From: Chloroflexota bacterium
GTDB taxonomy: Bacteria > Chloroflexota > Anaerolineae > UBA1429
NCBI GenBank assembly: GCA_012515695.1
Contig: JAAYXX010000418.1
Span: 1 to 20,721, forward strand
DNA length: 20,721 nt
Direction: 5' to 3'
Below the pieces are notes generated by a model that worked only from the letters and a program-made list of their open reading frames with translations, made no database searches and was not told where the DNA came from. Shown here in pieces: positions 1 to 7,270 of this stretch (the first letter of the stretch is position 1; each line of letters opens with the position of its first letter). The position numbers were made by a program, and so were the translations under genes.

Positions 1-2
1 CC

Positions 3-419
3 TGGATAGAGCGAGACTCCATTCTGAGCGGCGTCGAGGCGGTGGTCTTGGGGGTTGAGCTTCTGGGGGTTGCCATTGTGCTCGTGGCGATTGTGCTGGC
101 AACCGTCGAGTTCATTCGCCAAAGGATCACTCGCGCACCGGCGGAGGAGACCTATCAGCATTATCGCGTCAGCCTGGCGCGGGGCCTTTTGCTGGGCCTG
201 GAAATCCTGATCGCTGCCGACGTGATACGCACGGTGACAGAGCAATTGACGCTGGACGGCGTCCTGACGTTGGGCCTGCTGGTCTTGGTGCGTACGTTTC
301 TCACCTGGTCGCTGGTCGTCGAAATTGAGCAGCGTTGGCCGTGGAATGCTGCCAGCCCATCGTCTCAGGAATTGTTTGATTCGGCCCCAGAAGCCGAATC
401 CGACGCGGAGGATCGCTAG
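3..419 (+). CDS. DUF1622 family membrane protein (5' end outside window)
   Basis: The reading frame is open to the left edge and ends with TAG at 417-419. The first in-window start is a GTG at 42, but the residues before it (WIERDSILSGVEAVV) continue the same amphipathic helix without a stop, so the true start probably lies upstream. A hydrophobic helix (LLGVAIVLVAIVLATVEF) is followed by the family-like stretch SLARGLLLGLEILIAADVIRT and a third hydrophobic segment, LTLGLLVLVRTFLTWSLVVEIE. The acidic tail ends EAESDAEDR. This matches DUF1622, small three-helix inner-membrane proteins of unknown function. It converges on ccmD with about 40 bp between the stops, so it is not part of the cytochrome operon. 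The family assignment is from remembered motif pattern. Confidence 0.75.
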   Translation, partial: WIERDSILSGVEAVVLGVELLGVAIVLVAIVLATVEFIRQRITRAPAEETYQHYRVSLARGLLLGLEILIAADVIRTVTEQLTLDGVLTLGLLVLVRTFLTWSLVVEIEQRWPWNAASPSSQELFDSAPEAESDAEDR

Positions 420-459
420 GTTCGTGGACGCCGGGGTAGCTGCTCCCCTGCCCCCCGCG

Positions 460-615
460 CTAACGCTCCGCCGGATGCTCCGCCGGATGTTCCGGCAGCT
501 TGCGGGCGAGCAATTCCAGGTCGCGTTCCAGCTTGCGGGAACGGTTCGCCAGCGCCAGGATATACCCAAAGGTCATCCCCCACAGCACCAGGTACGCTAC
601 TAGCAGATAAACCAT
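460..615 (-). CDS. ccmD: CcmD-like small haem-exporter subunit
   Basis: This is a 51-aa protein with one N-terminal membrane helix (MVYLLVAYLVLWGMTFGYIL) followed by a basic, then charged, cytoplasmic tail (NRSRKLERDLELLARKL). That is the topology of CcmD, which helps release haem-loaded CcmE from CcmABC. The ATG at 615 has AGGAGG five bases upstream; a longer open frame from 717 has no such site and would run through ccmC. It begins 7 bp after the ccmC stop and is the last gene of the ccm operon. The tail ends in a short repeated PEHPAEHPAE stretch encoded by an imperfect DNA duplication. CcmD proteins are poorly conserved, so the call rests on size, topology and position. Confidence 0.8.
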   Translation of the reverse strand: MVYLLVAYLVLWGMTFGYILALANRSRKLERDLELLARKLPEHPAEHPAER

Positions 616-622
616 ATGCCTC

Positions 623-1348
623 CTATTGCAGCCGCAACTGTCGCAAATCATCTTCCGCCCTCGCCAGACGCAGCCGAAGCGAGAGCAACGTAATATACAA
701 TAGCGTGAATGCCACAACGCTGATGATCAAGGTGAGCAGCATGATGGGCGTCATGCCAAATTCTGAACTGTTCAGCACCACCGGGTGCATGGCCCGCCAC
801 CAGCGAATCGCCATAAAGTTGAGCGGCACGGCCACAAAAGCCAGAATGCTATACACCGCACTGAACCGCGCTCGCCGGGCCTCTTCCTCGATGGAATGCC
901 GCAGCAACAGGTAGGCGGCATACGCCAGCCACAGGACGGCGCTGGTCGTCAGGCGCGGGTCCCACGTCCACCACGTGCCCCAGACCGGCTTGGCCCACAG
1001 CGAGCCGGTGACGATCCCCTGAGTGATAAACAGCAGCCCGATTTCCGCCGACGCCCAGCCCATGCGGTCCCAGCGGCGTTCGCCTCGCCGCAAATACAAC
1101 AGGGCCGCGACAAAGGTAAACGCCAGGGCCAGGTAGCCCGTCCATGACGCGGCGACATGAAAGTAAAAGATGCGCTGCACGTCTCCCATTGTGGCTTCTC
1201 GCGGAGCCACCAGGAATACCATCACCAGGCCCAGGGCAATGGCCCCGGCGGTGAGCGCGTGTAGCAGGGATAGGGCGCGAGCAGGCCGTGCCTTGATCGG
1301 CGCGCCCGTTGCCGTCCGCGCAGTCGTCTCTCGAGTTGTTTCCGACAT
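623..1348 (-). CDS. ccmC: Haem exporter/transfer protein CcmC
   Basis: The protein is 241 aa, the usual length for CcmC, with six predicted membrane helices. It carries the tryptophan-rich haem-handling signature WGTWWTWDPRLT at residues 123-134 and the two flanking histidines expected as haem ligands: H64 (in RIFYFHVAASW) and H188 (in RAMHPVVL). CcmC presents haem on the outer face of the membrane and attaches it to CcmE. The ATG at 1348 follows the ccmB stop by 3 bp, so the two are translationally close, and ccmD follows 7 bp downstream. The cytoplasmic N-terminus is about 20 residues longer and more Ala/Arg-rich than in proteobacterial CcmC. Function is inferred from the family signature, which is clear. 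Confidence 0.95.
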   Translation of the reverse strand: MSETTRETTARTATGAPIKARPARALSLLHALTAGAIALGLVMVFLVAPREATMGDVQRIFYFHVAASWTGYLALAFTFVAALLYLRRGERRWDRMGWASAEIGLLFITQGIVTGSLWAKPVWGTWWTWDPRLTTSAVLWLAYAAYLLLRHSIEEEARRARFSAVYSILAFVAVPLNFMAIRWWRAMHPVVLNSSEFGMTPIMLLTLIISVVAFTLLYITLLSLRLRLARAEDDLRQLRLQ

Positions 1349-1351
1349 ACG

Positions 1352-2020
1352 CTACTCCTCAACCAGAAACTCAAAGCTCAAATACGACACAACCAGCAGA
1401 ATGACGTCAAAGGCGATCATGAAATGCAGCCAGTGATTGATCTCGGCCCAGGGTTGCCCATCAAAGAGGCCGGCGCTCAACTTGACGCCCGCAATCAGCA
1501 GGGGAATCACGATGGGGAAGAACAAGACGGGCAGCAGCAGGTCTCGCGCTCTGGCGTAAGTCATCATGGCGGCGAACAGCGTGCCCACCGCGGCAAACCC
1601 AATAGTGCCGAGCAGCACCACCACCAGCAGCAACGGGGGGAATGGCAGGTTGAACAACGCGAAAAAGATGGGCAGCGCGCACGCTTCCATCAGCGTGATA
1701 AAAAGCAGGTTGCCCACCATCTTGGCGACATAGATCGCGCTGCGGTCTACCGGGCAGAGCAGCAGGCCGTCCAGGCAACCGTCCTCGCGCTCGCGGACGA
1801 ACGAACGCCCCAGCCCCAACATGCCCGCAAAGCTAAACGTAACCCACAGCACACCAGGGGCCACCGTTGCCGCATCCTGTACGCGCAGATCAAAGGCAAA
1901 GTTGAACACCAGAATCACGATCAGCGCGAACACCAGCATGGCGATCAGCCGCTCGCGGCTGCGCATCTCCACGGCCAGGTCTTTGCGGATGACCGTCCCG
2001 ATTTGCAGCAACCGCTTCAC
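1352..2020 (-). CDS. ccmB: Haem exporter permease CcmB
   Basis: This 222-aa protein is the usual CcmB size. It has a short cytoplasmic start (MKRLLQIGTVIRKDLAVEMRSRERL) and six membrane helices, and contains the family-typical sequence GLGRSFVREREDGCLDGLLLCP at about residues 69-90. CcmB is the membrane subunit of the CcmAB ABC complex, which uses ATP to release holo-CcmE. The start chosen is the GTG at 2020. It overlaps the ccmA stop as GTGA (positions 2020 to 2017) and has TAGGAG a few bases upstream. The longer open frame back to 2137 adds 39 residues lying within ccmA and lacking family similarity. Transcribed between ccmA and ccmC. Confidence 0.92.
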   Translation of the reverse strand: MKRLLQIGTVIRKDLAVEMRSRERLIAMLVFALIVILVFNFAFDLRVQDAATVAPGVLWVTFSFAGMLGLGRSFVREREDGCLDGLLLCPVDRSAIYVAKMVGNLLFITLMEACALPIFFALFNLPFPPLLLVVVLLGTIGFAAVGTLFAAMMTYARARDLLLPVLFFPIVIPLLIAGVKLSAGLFDGQPWAEINHWLHFMIAFDVILLVVSYLSFEFLVEE

Positions 2021-2721
2021 CGTGCGGCTCCTACCACGCGGCGATATTCCTGCCGAAAACGCGCCGGGTCCCACTCGGAGCGGTCCATCTGATGGACAAC
2101 CCGCCCTTTTGCCAGGATCAACGCCCGCTGGCTGCACGCGAGGCCGCGCTCCATGTCATGCGTGGTGAGCAAAATGGTGCGCCGAGGCTCTTGTTCATTG
2201 GATACCAGCTCGTCCAGCATGGCCGCCGCCTGCTCATCCAGGCCGGTGTATGGCTCGTCCATCAACAACACCTTTGGCTCGTGCAGCAGCACGCGGGCAA
2301 TTGCCAGCCGTTGCTTCATTCCCCGCGAAAAGGTCCGCACCAGTTCATAGCGGCGCAGGTCCAGCCCCACGCGTTCGAGCAGGGCGACTGTTCGTCGCTC
2401 CAGGTCTGGCACCTCGTACATGCGCCCATAGAAGCGCAGGTTTTCCTCCGCCGACAAGTCCTCATACAGTAGCGGTTGGTGCGAGATCAGGCCCAACCGC
2501 TGCCGGATGGCGTTCGCGTGGCTCTCTGGGGCCAGCCCGTCTATGGTGAACCGCCCTCCGCTGGGGCGGCTCAAGGTCGCCAGAATCCGCAGCAGCGTGG
2601 TTTTGCCCGCCCCATTGGGTCCCATGATGGTGACGCATTCCCCTGGGGAGACGCGCAGATCAATGCCCTGCAACACCGGCTGGCCGTTGAACCACTTGGT
2701 GAGCTGTTCTGCTATTATCAT
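2017..2721 (-). CDS. ccmA: Haem exporter ATPase CcmA (ABC)
   Basis: This is a 234-aa single-domain ABC ATPase. Walker A is GPNGAGKT (residues 34-41), the signature loop is FSRGMKQR (131-138), Walker B is VLLMDEP (151-157), the D-loop is TGLDEQ and the switch His is at 188 (TTHDM). The signature FSRGM is closer to ABC-2-type exporters than to the LSAGQ of proteobacterial CcmA, so sequence alone would say 'ABC ATPase'; position directly before ccmB makes CcmA the clear reading. The ATG at 2721 follows AGAGG. The open frame extends to 2751 but that start has poorer support. It lies 35 bp after the stop of the 348-aa unknown gene, and its stop overlaps the ccmB start. Confidence 0.9.
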   Translation of the reverse strand: MIIAEQLTKWFNGQPVLQGIDLRVSPGECVTIMGPNGAGKTTLLRILATLSRPSGGRFTIDGLAPESHANAIRQRLGLISHQPLLYEDLSAEENLRFYGRMYEVPDLERRTVALLERVGLDLRRYELVRTFSRGMKQRLAIARVLLHEPKVLLMDEPYTGLDEQAAAMLDELVSNEQEPRRTILLTTHDMERGLACSQRALILAKGRVVHQMDRSEWDPARFRQEYRRVVGAAR

Positions 2722-2756
2722 CCATCCTCTTTCAGCGCGATGCAGAAGCAATCAAA

Positions 2757-3803
2757 CTAATTCGTCTTATGCCCGGAGCGAGATGCTCGCCGTTGCTGCC
2801 AAAAGGGGTAGGCCAACGCTACCCCGACTGCTCCCCCGCCCAACAGCATCACGCCGACTTGCCAGATTGACGTTGGCCTTTGCTTGCCAGTCGCTGCCCC
2901 ACTGGGTTGAGCCGCGCCGGACGGGGCCGGGTGAATGGTCAAGTCGAGCTGGTGGCCCGCAGCCAGGTCGCTGGCGATATAGTTCCAATATCGCTCTCCC
3001 TGAGCCTCTAGCTTGCCCTGCAACTGTAGATCGGCGCTCTCGAGCGTCAGGCCGGTATCGGGAAGCAGCACGTTCATGCTCATAATGGGGTAGTGGATCG
3101 CTCGCGCCAGATCATATGCGTCGCTGGTCGCGTCCAGGGCATAGCGAAACATTACCGTGGTACGGCCCGGCCAGAGGGGTTCCCGGTCCACAAAACCGTC
3201 GGCGGTGGCCAAAAACCGCTCGCCCAGCGCGCCATCGTTGAGCGACAGGCTGCGGCTGTTCTCTGGCAGCGCATAGCGCGAGGTCCAACGCTTGCCGTCC
3301 AGTTCCTCCTGGCCGATGTAGGTGCAGTCCCCGGTGTTGGTGAACACGTACAACTCGGCTACCGCAAGGCCCCGCTCCTGCTCGCTGAAAATCAGGTGTA
3401 CCCGCTCGATGACAATGTTTGCATCGTCCGTGGTGGTCTCGTATACCGGCAGCATGGTCGCGAGCGCGGCTTGCCCTGCCTCGAATTGCAGCGGCCCCTG
3501 CGCATAGGTGACATCCTGGTACGTGGTTTGCAGCAGGTAGGTCCACTCGGCGCTGGTGTCCAGGTCGTTGACGGCAAAGCGCCCTTCTGCGTCCGCCGTG
3601 ACCACTTGCGAGCGGACGCGCTCGCCGTTTTGCATCGCCCACACAGTCACTTCCAGCCCGCCGGGAGACTCGCCGCCCTCTGTGCCATTCACCACCTGGC
3701 CGGTCAGCGTGCCTTTGGGGGCAGTCTCCTGTGCGGTGGCGGCGCTCGCAGTGGTCAGCAGCAGGCCGAGCAGGAGCAACAGCCACAAGATGCGCTTGCT
3801 CAT
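2757..3803 (-). CDS. Membrane-anchored protein of the ccm operon, function unknown
   Basis: This is a 348-aa protein I cannot assign to a named Ccm family. A signal peptide (KRILWLLLLLGLLLTTASA) ends near ATAQ, residues 21-25. Residues 30-125 look like a carboxypeptidase-regulatory/CnaB-type beta sandwich (GTLTGQVVNGTEG, then DAEGRFAVNDLDT). A second extracytoplasmic beta-rich part (130-290) contains the only cysteine, C160. A low-complexity linker leads to a C-terminal helix (about 313-333) and a basic tail. It would sit outside the membrane, tethered at its C-terminus. The ATG at 3803 overlaps the ccmF stop as ATGA and has GAGGAGG upstream; longer frames run inside ccmF. Its place between ccmF and ccmA implies a role in haem delivery or apocytochrome handling. 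The single Cys argues against a CcmH-type CxxC reductant. Confidence 0.85.
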   Translation of the reverse strand: MSKRILWLLLLLGLLLTTASAATAQETAPKGTLTGQVVNGTEGGESPGGLEVTVWAMQNGERVRSQVVTADAEGRFAVNDLDTSAEWTYLLQTTYQDVTYAQGPLQFEAGQAALATMLPVYETTTDDANIVIERVHLIFSEQERGLAVAELYVFTNTGDCTYIGQEELDGKRWTSRYALPENSRSLSLNDGALGERFLATADGFVDREPLWPGRTTVMFRYALDATSDAYDLARAIHYPIMSMNVLLPDTGLTLESADLQLQGKLEAQGERYWNYIASDLAAGHQLDLTIHPAPSGAAQPSGAATGKQRPTSIWQVGVMLLGGGAVGVALAYPFWQQRRASRSGHKTN

Positions 3804-5842
3804 GCGTCCTCCTCTTCCGACGCGGGCACTTGCGGTCCAGGCCGCGGCCACCAGGCGATTACCCCGCCCATCAACAGCAGCGCGCCCCCAATCCACAACC
3901 AGACGACCAGCGGGTTGACCAACAGGCGAAAGCTCGCCAGCTTGCCGTCGTCCTCCATCCCCGCCAGAATTACGTACAAATCTTGCTTCAGGGTCGTGTG
4001 GATGGCTACTTCGGTGACCCACTGGTCGGCGCTCCAGAAAAAGTCCTTCACGGGCTTGAGCGTGGTTACGACAGACTCGCCGCGCAGAATGTCTACCTCT
4101 GCCCCCACGCGCTGATAGAGGGGGCTGGTCTCTATAAAGGGCTGGCGGTAGCGCACGCTGTACCCGCCCAGATCAACCTGCTCGCCTTGAGTCAGGCTCA
4201 CCTGCACCTCGTCCTGGTAGATGGACGAGCCTGTAATGCCGACGGCAATGAGCACCACTCCCAGGTGTACGATGCGCCCCCCGTATCGGCGGTAACCCTT
4301 TTGCCAGAGGCGCGCCAGGGCTTGCATGGGGCGCTCGCGCTGGCTGCGTTGGCGGACGGCCACCTCCCGATAGGTCGAGGCGAGGAGGGAAACCAGCACG
4401 AACGCGGCCACGCCAAAAGCCACCAGCGCCGGGCCGTATCGGATGCCCAGCAGAAGCAACGCCACCACAACGCCCAGCGCGGCCAGCGTGGCGGGCAGCA
4501 GCCTGCGCCACAGCGCGCCGGATTTCATCCCGCCCCACGGCAGCCAGGGGCAAACGCCGATAACCAGCACGATGATTTGGGCCAGAGGGCCTACCGTCCG
4601 CTCGTAGAATGCCGCCCCCAGGCTGATCTCGCGCCCCTGGATGGCTCTTGCCAGCGTGGGGAAGAGGATGCCCAGCAGCACAATGCCCGCCGCGCCTACG
4701 AATAGCAGGTTCGTCAGCAGCAGGCTGGCCTCGCGGGATAGCAGCGCGCCCACCTCCTGCGGCATATTTATCTGTTGTCGCCGTTTGTGCAGCAGATAGA
4801 CCTGAATGGCGAGCAAGAGCAGGATAAAGCCGATGAAATAGTTTCCTAACGAGGAAAGCCCGAACGCGTGGACCGACTGAACCGCGCCGCTGCGTGTGAC
4901 GAACGTAGCGAACAGGCACAGCAAAAAGGTGGCGCCGATCAACCACAGGTTCCACTGGCGGAACGTGTCCCGGCGCTCTTGCATCATCAGCGAGTGCAGC
5001 AAGGCGGTGCCGGTCAGCCAGGGGATCAATGACGAGTTTTCCACCGGGTCCCATGCCCAGTAGCCGCCCCAGCCCAGTTCCAGATAGGCCCACCACGCGC
5101 CCATCAGGATGCCAGCCCCCAGGAACAACCACGCGAACAAGGCCCACCGGCGGACGCTTTCCAGCCACTCGCGGGTGAATCGTCCAGTCACCACCCCCCC
5201 GAATGCCAGCGCAAAGGGCACGGTATAAGCGGCATAGGCCAGGAACACCACGGGCGGGTGCATCACCATCCAAAAGTTCTGCAAGAGGGGATTCAATCCC
5301 TGTCCGTCTGTCGGGGTTACTGGCAGAAGCGCAAAGGGGTTGGAGGCGGCGAGCAACACCAGGGCCAGAAACGCCTGATTCAGCGTCAGCGCGGCCACTG
5401 CATAGGGGAGCGCGGCAGTCTGGGGTATGGCGGGCGCGTGCTTGGTGGAAACGCGGGCCGCCCCTACGGACCGGGCGGTCAACGCCGCGCGGGCTATTGC
5501 CTGCTGACGCCAAACGGCGATAACGCTCAACAAGGCCAGGAACCACAGCCAGAGCAGCAGAGACCCCTCTTGCCCCGCCCACAGGGCCGAAATGGTGTAG
5601 GCCAGGGGCAGGTGGCTGTTTGTGTGCCCATAGACATACGATACCGAGAAATCGCGCCGCAACAACAAGGCCAGCAACAACCCCACAGCCGCCGTGGTCG
5701 TGGCAGCCGTCACCCACACGCCGTTGCGGGCGCTCTGTAGCAGGGCGCTCGACCTGCGTCGCGTCCCCAGAATCGCAGCAATCAGGGTATACAGCGAGAC
5801 GATCAGGGTCAACCCCAACGCATACGAACCAATAGCCGCCAT
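3800..5842 (-). CDS. ccmF: Cytochrome c haem lyase CcmF
   Basis: This is a 680-aa polytopic protein, within the normal CcmF range. Family motifs in order are WAGQEGSLLLW (88-98), FWMVMHPPVVFLAY (190-203, with the conserved His), the WWD haem-handling region GWGGYWAWDPVENSSL (257-272), FATFVTRSGAVQSVHAF (311-327) and, nearer the C-terminus, the HLG helix VHLGVVLIAVGITGSSIY. A periplasmic beta domain and a last helix (PLVVWLWIGGALLLMGG) follow. CcmF takes haem from CcmE and attaches it to apocytochrome CxxCH sites. Its ATG abuts the ccmE stop (TAG then ATG, no gap), and its stop overlaps the next gene as ATGA. The partner CcmH, normally needed with CcmF, is not present in this window. Confidence 0.96.
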   Translation of the reverse strand: MAAIGSYALGLTLIVSLYTLIAAILGTRRRSSALLQSARNGVWVTAATTTAAVGLLLALLLRRDFSVSYVYGHTNSHLPLAYTISALWAGQEGSLLLWLWFLALLSVIAVWRQQAIARAALTARSVGAARVSTKHAPAIPQTAALPYAVAALTLNQAFLALVLLAASNPFALLPVTPTDGQGLNPLLQNFWMVMHPPVVFLAYAAYTVPFALAFGGVVTGRFTREWLESVRRWALFAWLFLGAGILMGAWWAYLELGWGGYWAWDPVENSSLIPWLTGTALLHSLMMQERRDTFRQWNLWLIGATFLLCLFATFVTRSGAVQSVHAFGLSSLGNYFIGFILLLLAIQVYLLHKRRQQINMPQEVGALLSREASLLLTNLLFVGAAGIVLLGILFPTLARAIQGREISLGAAFYERTVGPLAQIIVLVIGVCPWLPWGGMKSGALWRRLLPATLAALGVVVALLLLGIRYGPALVAFGVAAFVLVSLLASTYREVAVRQRSQRERPMQALARLWQKGYRRYGGRIVHLGVVLIAVGITGSSIYQDEVQVSLTQGEQVDLGGYSVRYRQPFIETSPLYQRVGAEVDILRGESVVTTLKPVKDFFWSADQWVTEVAIHTTLKQDLYVILAGMEDDGKLASFRLLVNPLVVWLWIGGALLLMGGVIAWWPRPGPQVPASEEEDA

Positions 5843-6247
5843 CTACTCCGCCCCCTCGTACTTGGAGGGGCACTTTAACAGGAGCGTCTGCGCCTCGAAT
5901 ATCCCCTCTGCCGTATAGCGCCCTTCCAGAACTGCCGTAGCGCCATCCTGGAACATATCGGGGCGCGGGCCGTGATACGACACGGGGAGCACGCCGCTGG
6001 CATCGGTGATCTCGAATTGGAGAACGAGCGCGCGCGCGTCCCAGACGATGCTCTCGCCGAGCACGTCGCCTGCTACGCGCACATTTCGCCCAGAAGGCCC
6101 CTGGGCTTTGACTTCCTCTACCGTCAGGTAGTACGTCGTAGCCCCTTGTGCGGTGGAATAGAGCAGATATAACGCGGCCAGAGCGATGACCAGGCCCCCG
6201 ATCAAGAGTCGGGGCATCCGACTCGTGCGATGCTGTACAGACATCAT
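5843..6247 (-). CDS. ccmE: Haem chaperone CcmE, CxxxY variant
   Basis: This is a 134-aa CcmE: a short cytoplasmic start, one membrane anchor (residues 13-32), then an OB-fold domain with ATTYYLTVEEVKAQG, NVRVAGDVL, LPVSYHGPRPDMFQDG and VLEGRYTAEGIFEAQTLLLK. The haem-binding position reads CPSKY (C126 to Y130) where proteobacterial CcmE has HxxxY. The covalent haem ligand is therefore a cysteine, as in the archaeal and Desulfovibrio type of CcmE. It is the first gene of the operon, with a promoter at 6291-6319. Two adjacent ATGs (6247 and 6244) are possible. GAGAGG lies one base before the first and four before the second, so the second may be the one used. Confidence 0.93.
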   Translation of the reverse strand: MMSVQHRTSRMPRLLIGGLVIALAALYLLYSTAQGATTYYLTVEEVKAQGPSGRNVRVAGDVLGESIVWDARALVLQFEITDASGVLPVSYHGPRPDMFQDGATAVLEGRYTAEGIFEAQTLLLKCPSKYEGAE

Positions 6248-6290
6248 CCCTCTCGATTCAAACAGAATTATCCCACTCCATTTACGCGGG

Positions 6291-6319
6291 ATTATAGTGT
6301 TTATCTATGGGCAAGCCAA
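6291..6319 (-). promoter_or_regulatory. Predicted sigma-70-type promoter of the ccmEF-ABCD operon
   Basis: On the minus strand a perfect TATAAT (6296-6291) is preceded by 17 bp and TTGGCT (6319-6314), which matches TTGACA at four of six positions. The predicted transcript would start near 6284, leaving a leader of about 37 nt before ccmE. The region is AT-rich relative to its surroundings. This is a pattern match only. Confidence 0.55.
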
Positions 6320-6362
6320 AAGGATTATCAGGTGTTATGGGAGTGATGGGGAGTGCAAAGGG

Positions 6363-6386
6363 GCCAGTTGCTTTGGGAAAACTGGC
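6363..6386 (-). terminator. Hairpin downstream of ccmG, possible terminator
   Basis: GCCAGTT (6363-6369) and AACTGGC (6380-6386) form a perfect 7-bp stem with a 10-nt loop. It sits in the 182-bp gap between the ccmG stop and the ccmE promoter. No T-tract follows on the minus strand, so a true intrinsic terminator is doubtful. Confidence 0.3.
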
Positions 6387-6429
6387 AAATTCGATGGTGG
6401 GTAAGACAATAGTTCTCTTGCTCTAGTGC

Positions 6430-6969
6430 TTATTGCTCCTGTAGCGCTGCGTCCAGTGCGGCGCTCAGTTGGGCCTCGGTCACGCCCCCGACAAAGTGCG
6501 CGGTAATGCGGCCATTGGGCGCAATCACAAACGTCTCTGGTATGGCCGTAACGGCATACGCCCCGGCGATCTGGTTGCGCCGATCCAGCCCGTTAGGGTA
6601 GTTCAACTCGTGGCGTGCGACAAAGGCGCTCGCCTGGGCTTTTGTATCCTTGAACGCTACGCCGATCATTGTCACCCCTCGGTCCCGATACACTTGCCAA
6701 GCCCGGTTCAGGGCCGGGGCCTCGTCGCGGCAGGGCTGGCACCAACTGGCCCAAAAGTTGAGTACCACAACCTGCCCGCTCAAATCCGCCAATCGAACCT
6801 CGCCGCCATCGAGCAGAGACAGGGTAAAATCGGGCGCCAGCCCCTGTTCCAGCGGGGATTGCTCTCGCAGGCCGTACGCTACCAACAAGATCAGGGCGAT
6901 CACCACCCCGCCGGTGATCAGCCAGTTCGTGCGGCCCCCTTGCCGAAGTGACTCCTCGGTTTTCTCCAT
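6430..6969 (-). CDS. ccmG: Membrane-anchored thioredoxin-like protein (CcmG/DsbE/ResA type)
   Basis: The protein is 179 aa. An N-terminal membrane anchor (about residues 16-34) is followed by a thioredoxin fold of the AhpC-TSA/Redoxin class: APDFTLSLLDGGEVRLADLSG, active site WASWCQPC (C77 and C80), and the cis-proline motif AIPETFVI (P144). Such proteins reduce the CxxCH cysteines of apocytochrome c outside the membrane. The ATG at 6969 is followed directly by the anchor sequence and has GAGG eight bases upstream. The open frame continues to 7191, but the extra 74 residues are translated from a hairpin repeat and are not real. It is separated from ccmE by 182 bp holding a promoter, so it is a neighbouring transcription unit on the same strand. 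ResA-like versus CcmG cannot be separated by sequence alone. Confidence 0.88.
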   Translation of the reverse strand: MEKTEESLRQGGRTNWLITGGVVIALILLVAYGLREQSPLEQGLAPDFTLSLLDGGEVRLADLSGQVVVLNFWASWCQPCRDEAPALNRAWQVYRDRGVTMIGVAFKDTKAQASAFVARHELNYPNGLDRRNQIAGAYAVTAIPETFVIAPNGRITAHFVGGVTEAQLSAALDAALQEQ

Positions 6970-7018
6970 TCGCACGCCTCGGTTGACAGTATCCGCGTAC
7001 CCGATAGACGTCATTGGG

Positions 7019-7047
7019 ATTATGTTACCACGAGTCGCTATTTTCCA
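7019..7047 (-). promoter_or_regulatory. Weak predicted promoter of ccmG
   Basis: On the minus strand TGGAAA (7047-7042), a 17-bp spacer and CATAAT (7024-7019) would start transcription near 7012, about 43 nt before the ccmG ATG. The boxes match consensus at four and five of six positions. If right, the hairpin element at 7060-7253 is upstream of the transcript, not in it. Confidence 0.35.
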
Positions 7048-7059
7048 CCAATTCAGTAG

Positions 7060-7253
7060 ATGTTCGGATGGCTTGAACCCGGCGCGCCATCTCATAGGCA
7101 GTTGAAACTGCACCAACCAGTGCGTGCCAACGAGTTGGCTCAGCCGCCCTTCGGCGGCTGGGAAGCGAACCTGCGAAGGCAGGTGCGCCATGCATGGCGA
7201 GGCAAACGTTGCCGCAGTTTCAACCGCCCATCCTAATGGCTGTTCCCGAACAT
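7060..7253 (-). repeat. Multi-hairpin intergenic element, copy 1, with terminal inverted repeats
   Basis: Outer ends ATGTTCGG (7060-7067) and CCGAACAT (7246-7253) are inverted. Inside them a 15-bp closing stem pairs 7097-7111 with 7214-7228, with one mismatch. Between these lies a chain of hairpins: GCAC/GTGC (7110-7123), GCCAAC/GTTGGC (7126-7139), an 8-bp stem with CTTC loop (7141-7160), ACCTGC/GCAGGT (7169-7184), the palindrome CGCCATGCATGGCG (7186-7199) and GGCAA/TTGCC (7201-7213). It fills most of the 442-bp gap between ccmG and the first esterase. The one mismatch in the closing stem is A-C as plus-strand RNA but a G-U wobble as minus-strand RNA, so the minus strand is the likelier structured RNA. 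It could be a non-autonomous mobile repeat or an RNA element. Confidence 0.7.
7076..7106 (+). repeat. 31-bp direct repeat, left copy
   Basis: This 31-bp stretch at one end of the hairpin element matches 10334-10364 at 29 of 31 positions in the same orientation. The shared core reads CGCGCCATCTC, one variable base, then TAGGCAGTTGAA. The two copies bracket the esterase/UroD-like cassette. Confidence 0.8.
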
Positions 7254-7270
7254 TTTGTTTAGACTCATAA

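Noticed and set aside
434..450. GGGG/CCCC hairpin between the DUF1622 and ccmD stops as a bidirectional terminator
   Set aside because: The stem is bulged with almost no loop, and neither strand has a T-tract.
3093..5873. Long alternative frames opposite and beside ccmF and the 348-aa gene
   Set aside because: These arise from GC-rich codon use; they show no family motifs, and the minus-strand ccm frames have motifs and proper joints.
6970..7191. 74-residue N-terminal extension of the thioredoxin-like protein
   Set aside because: The extension is translated from the hairpin element, lacks a ribosome site and precedes a normal membrane anchor with its own well-placed ATG.
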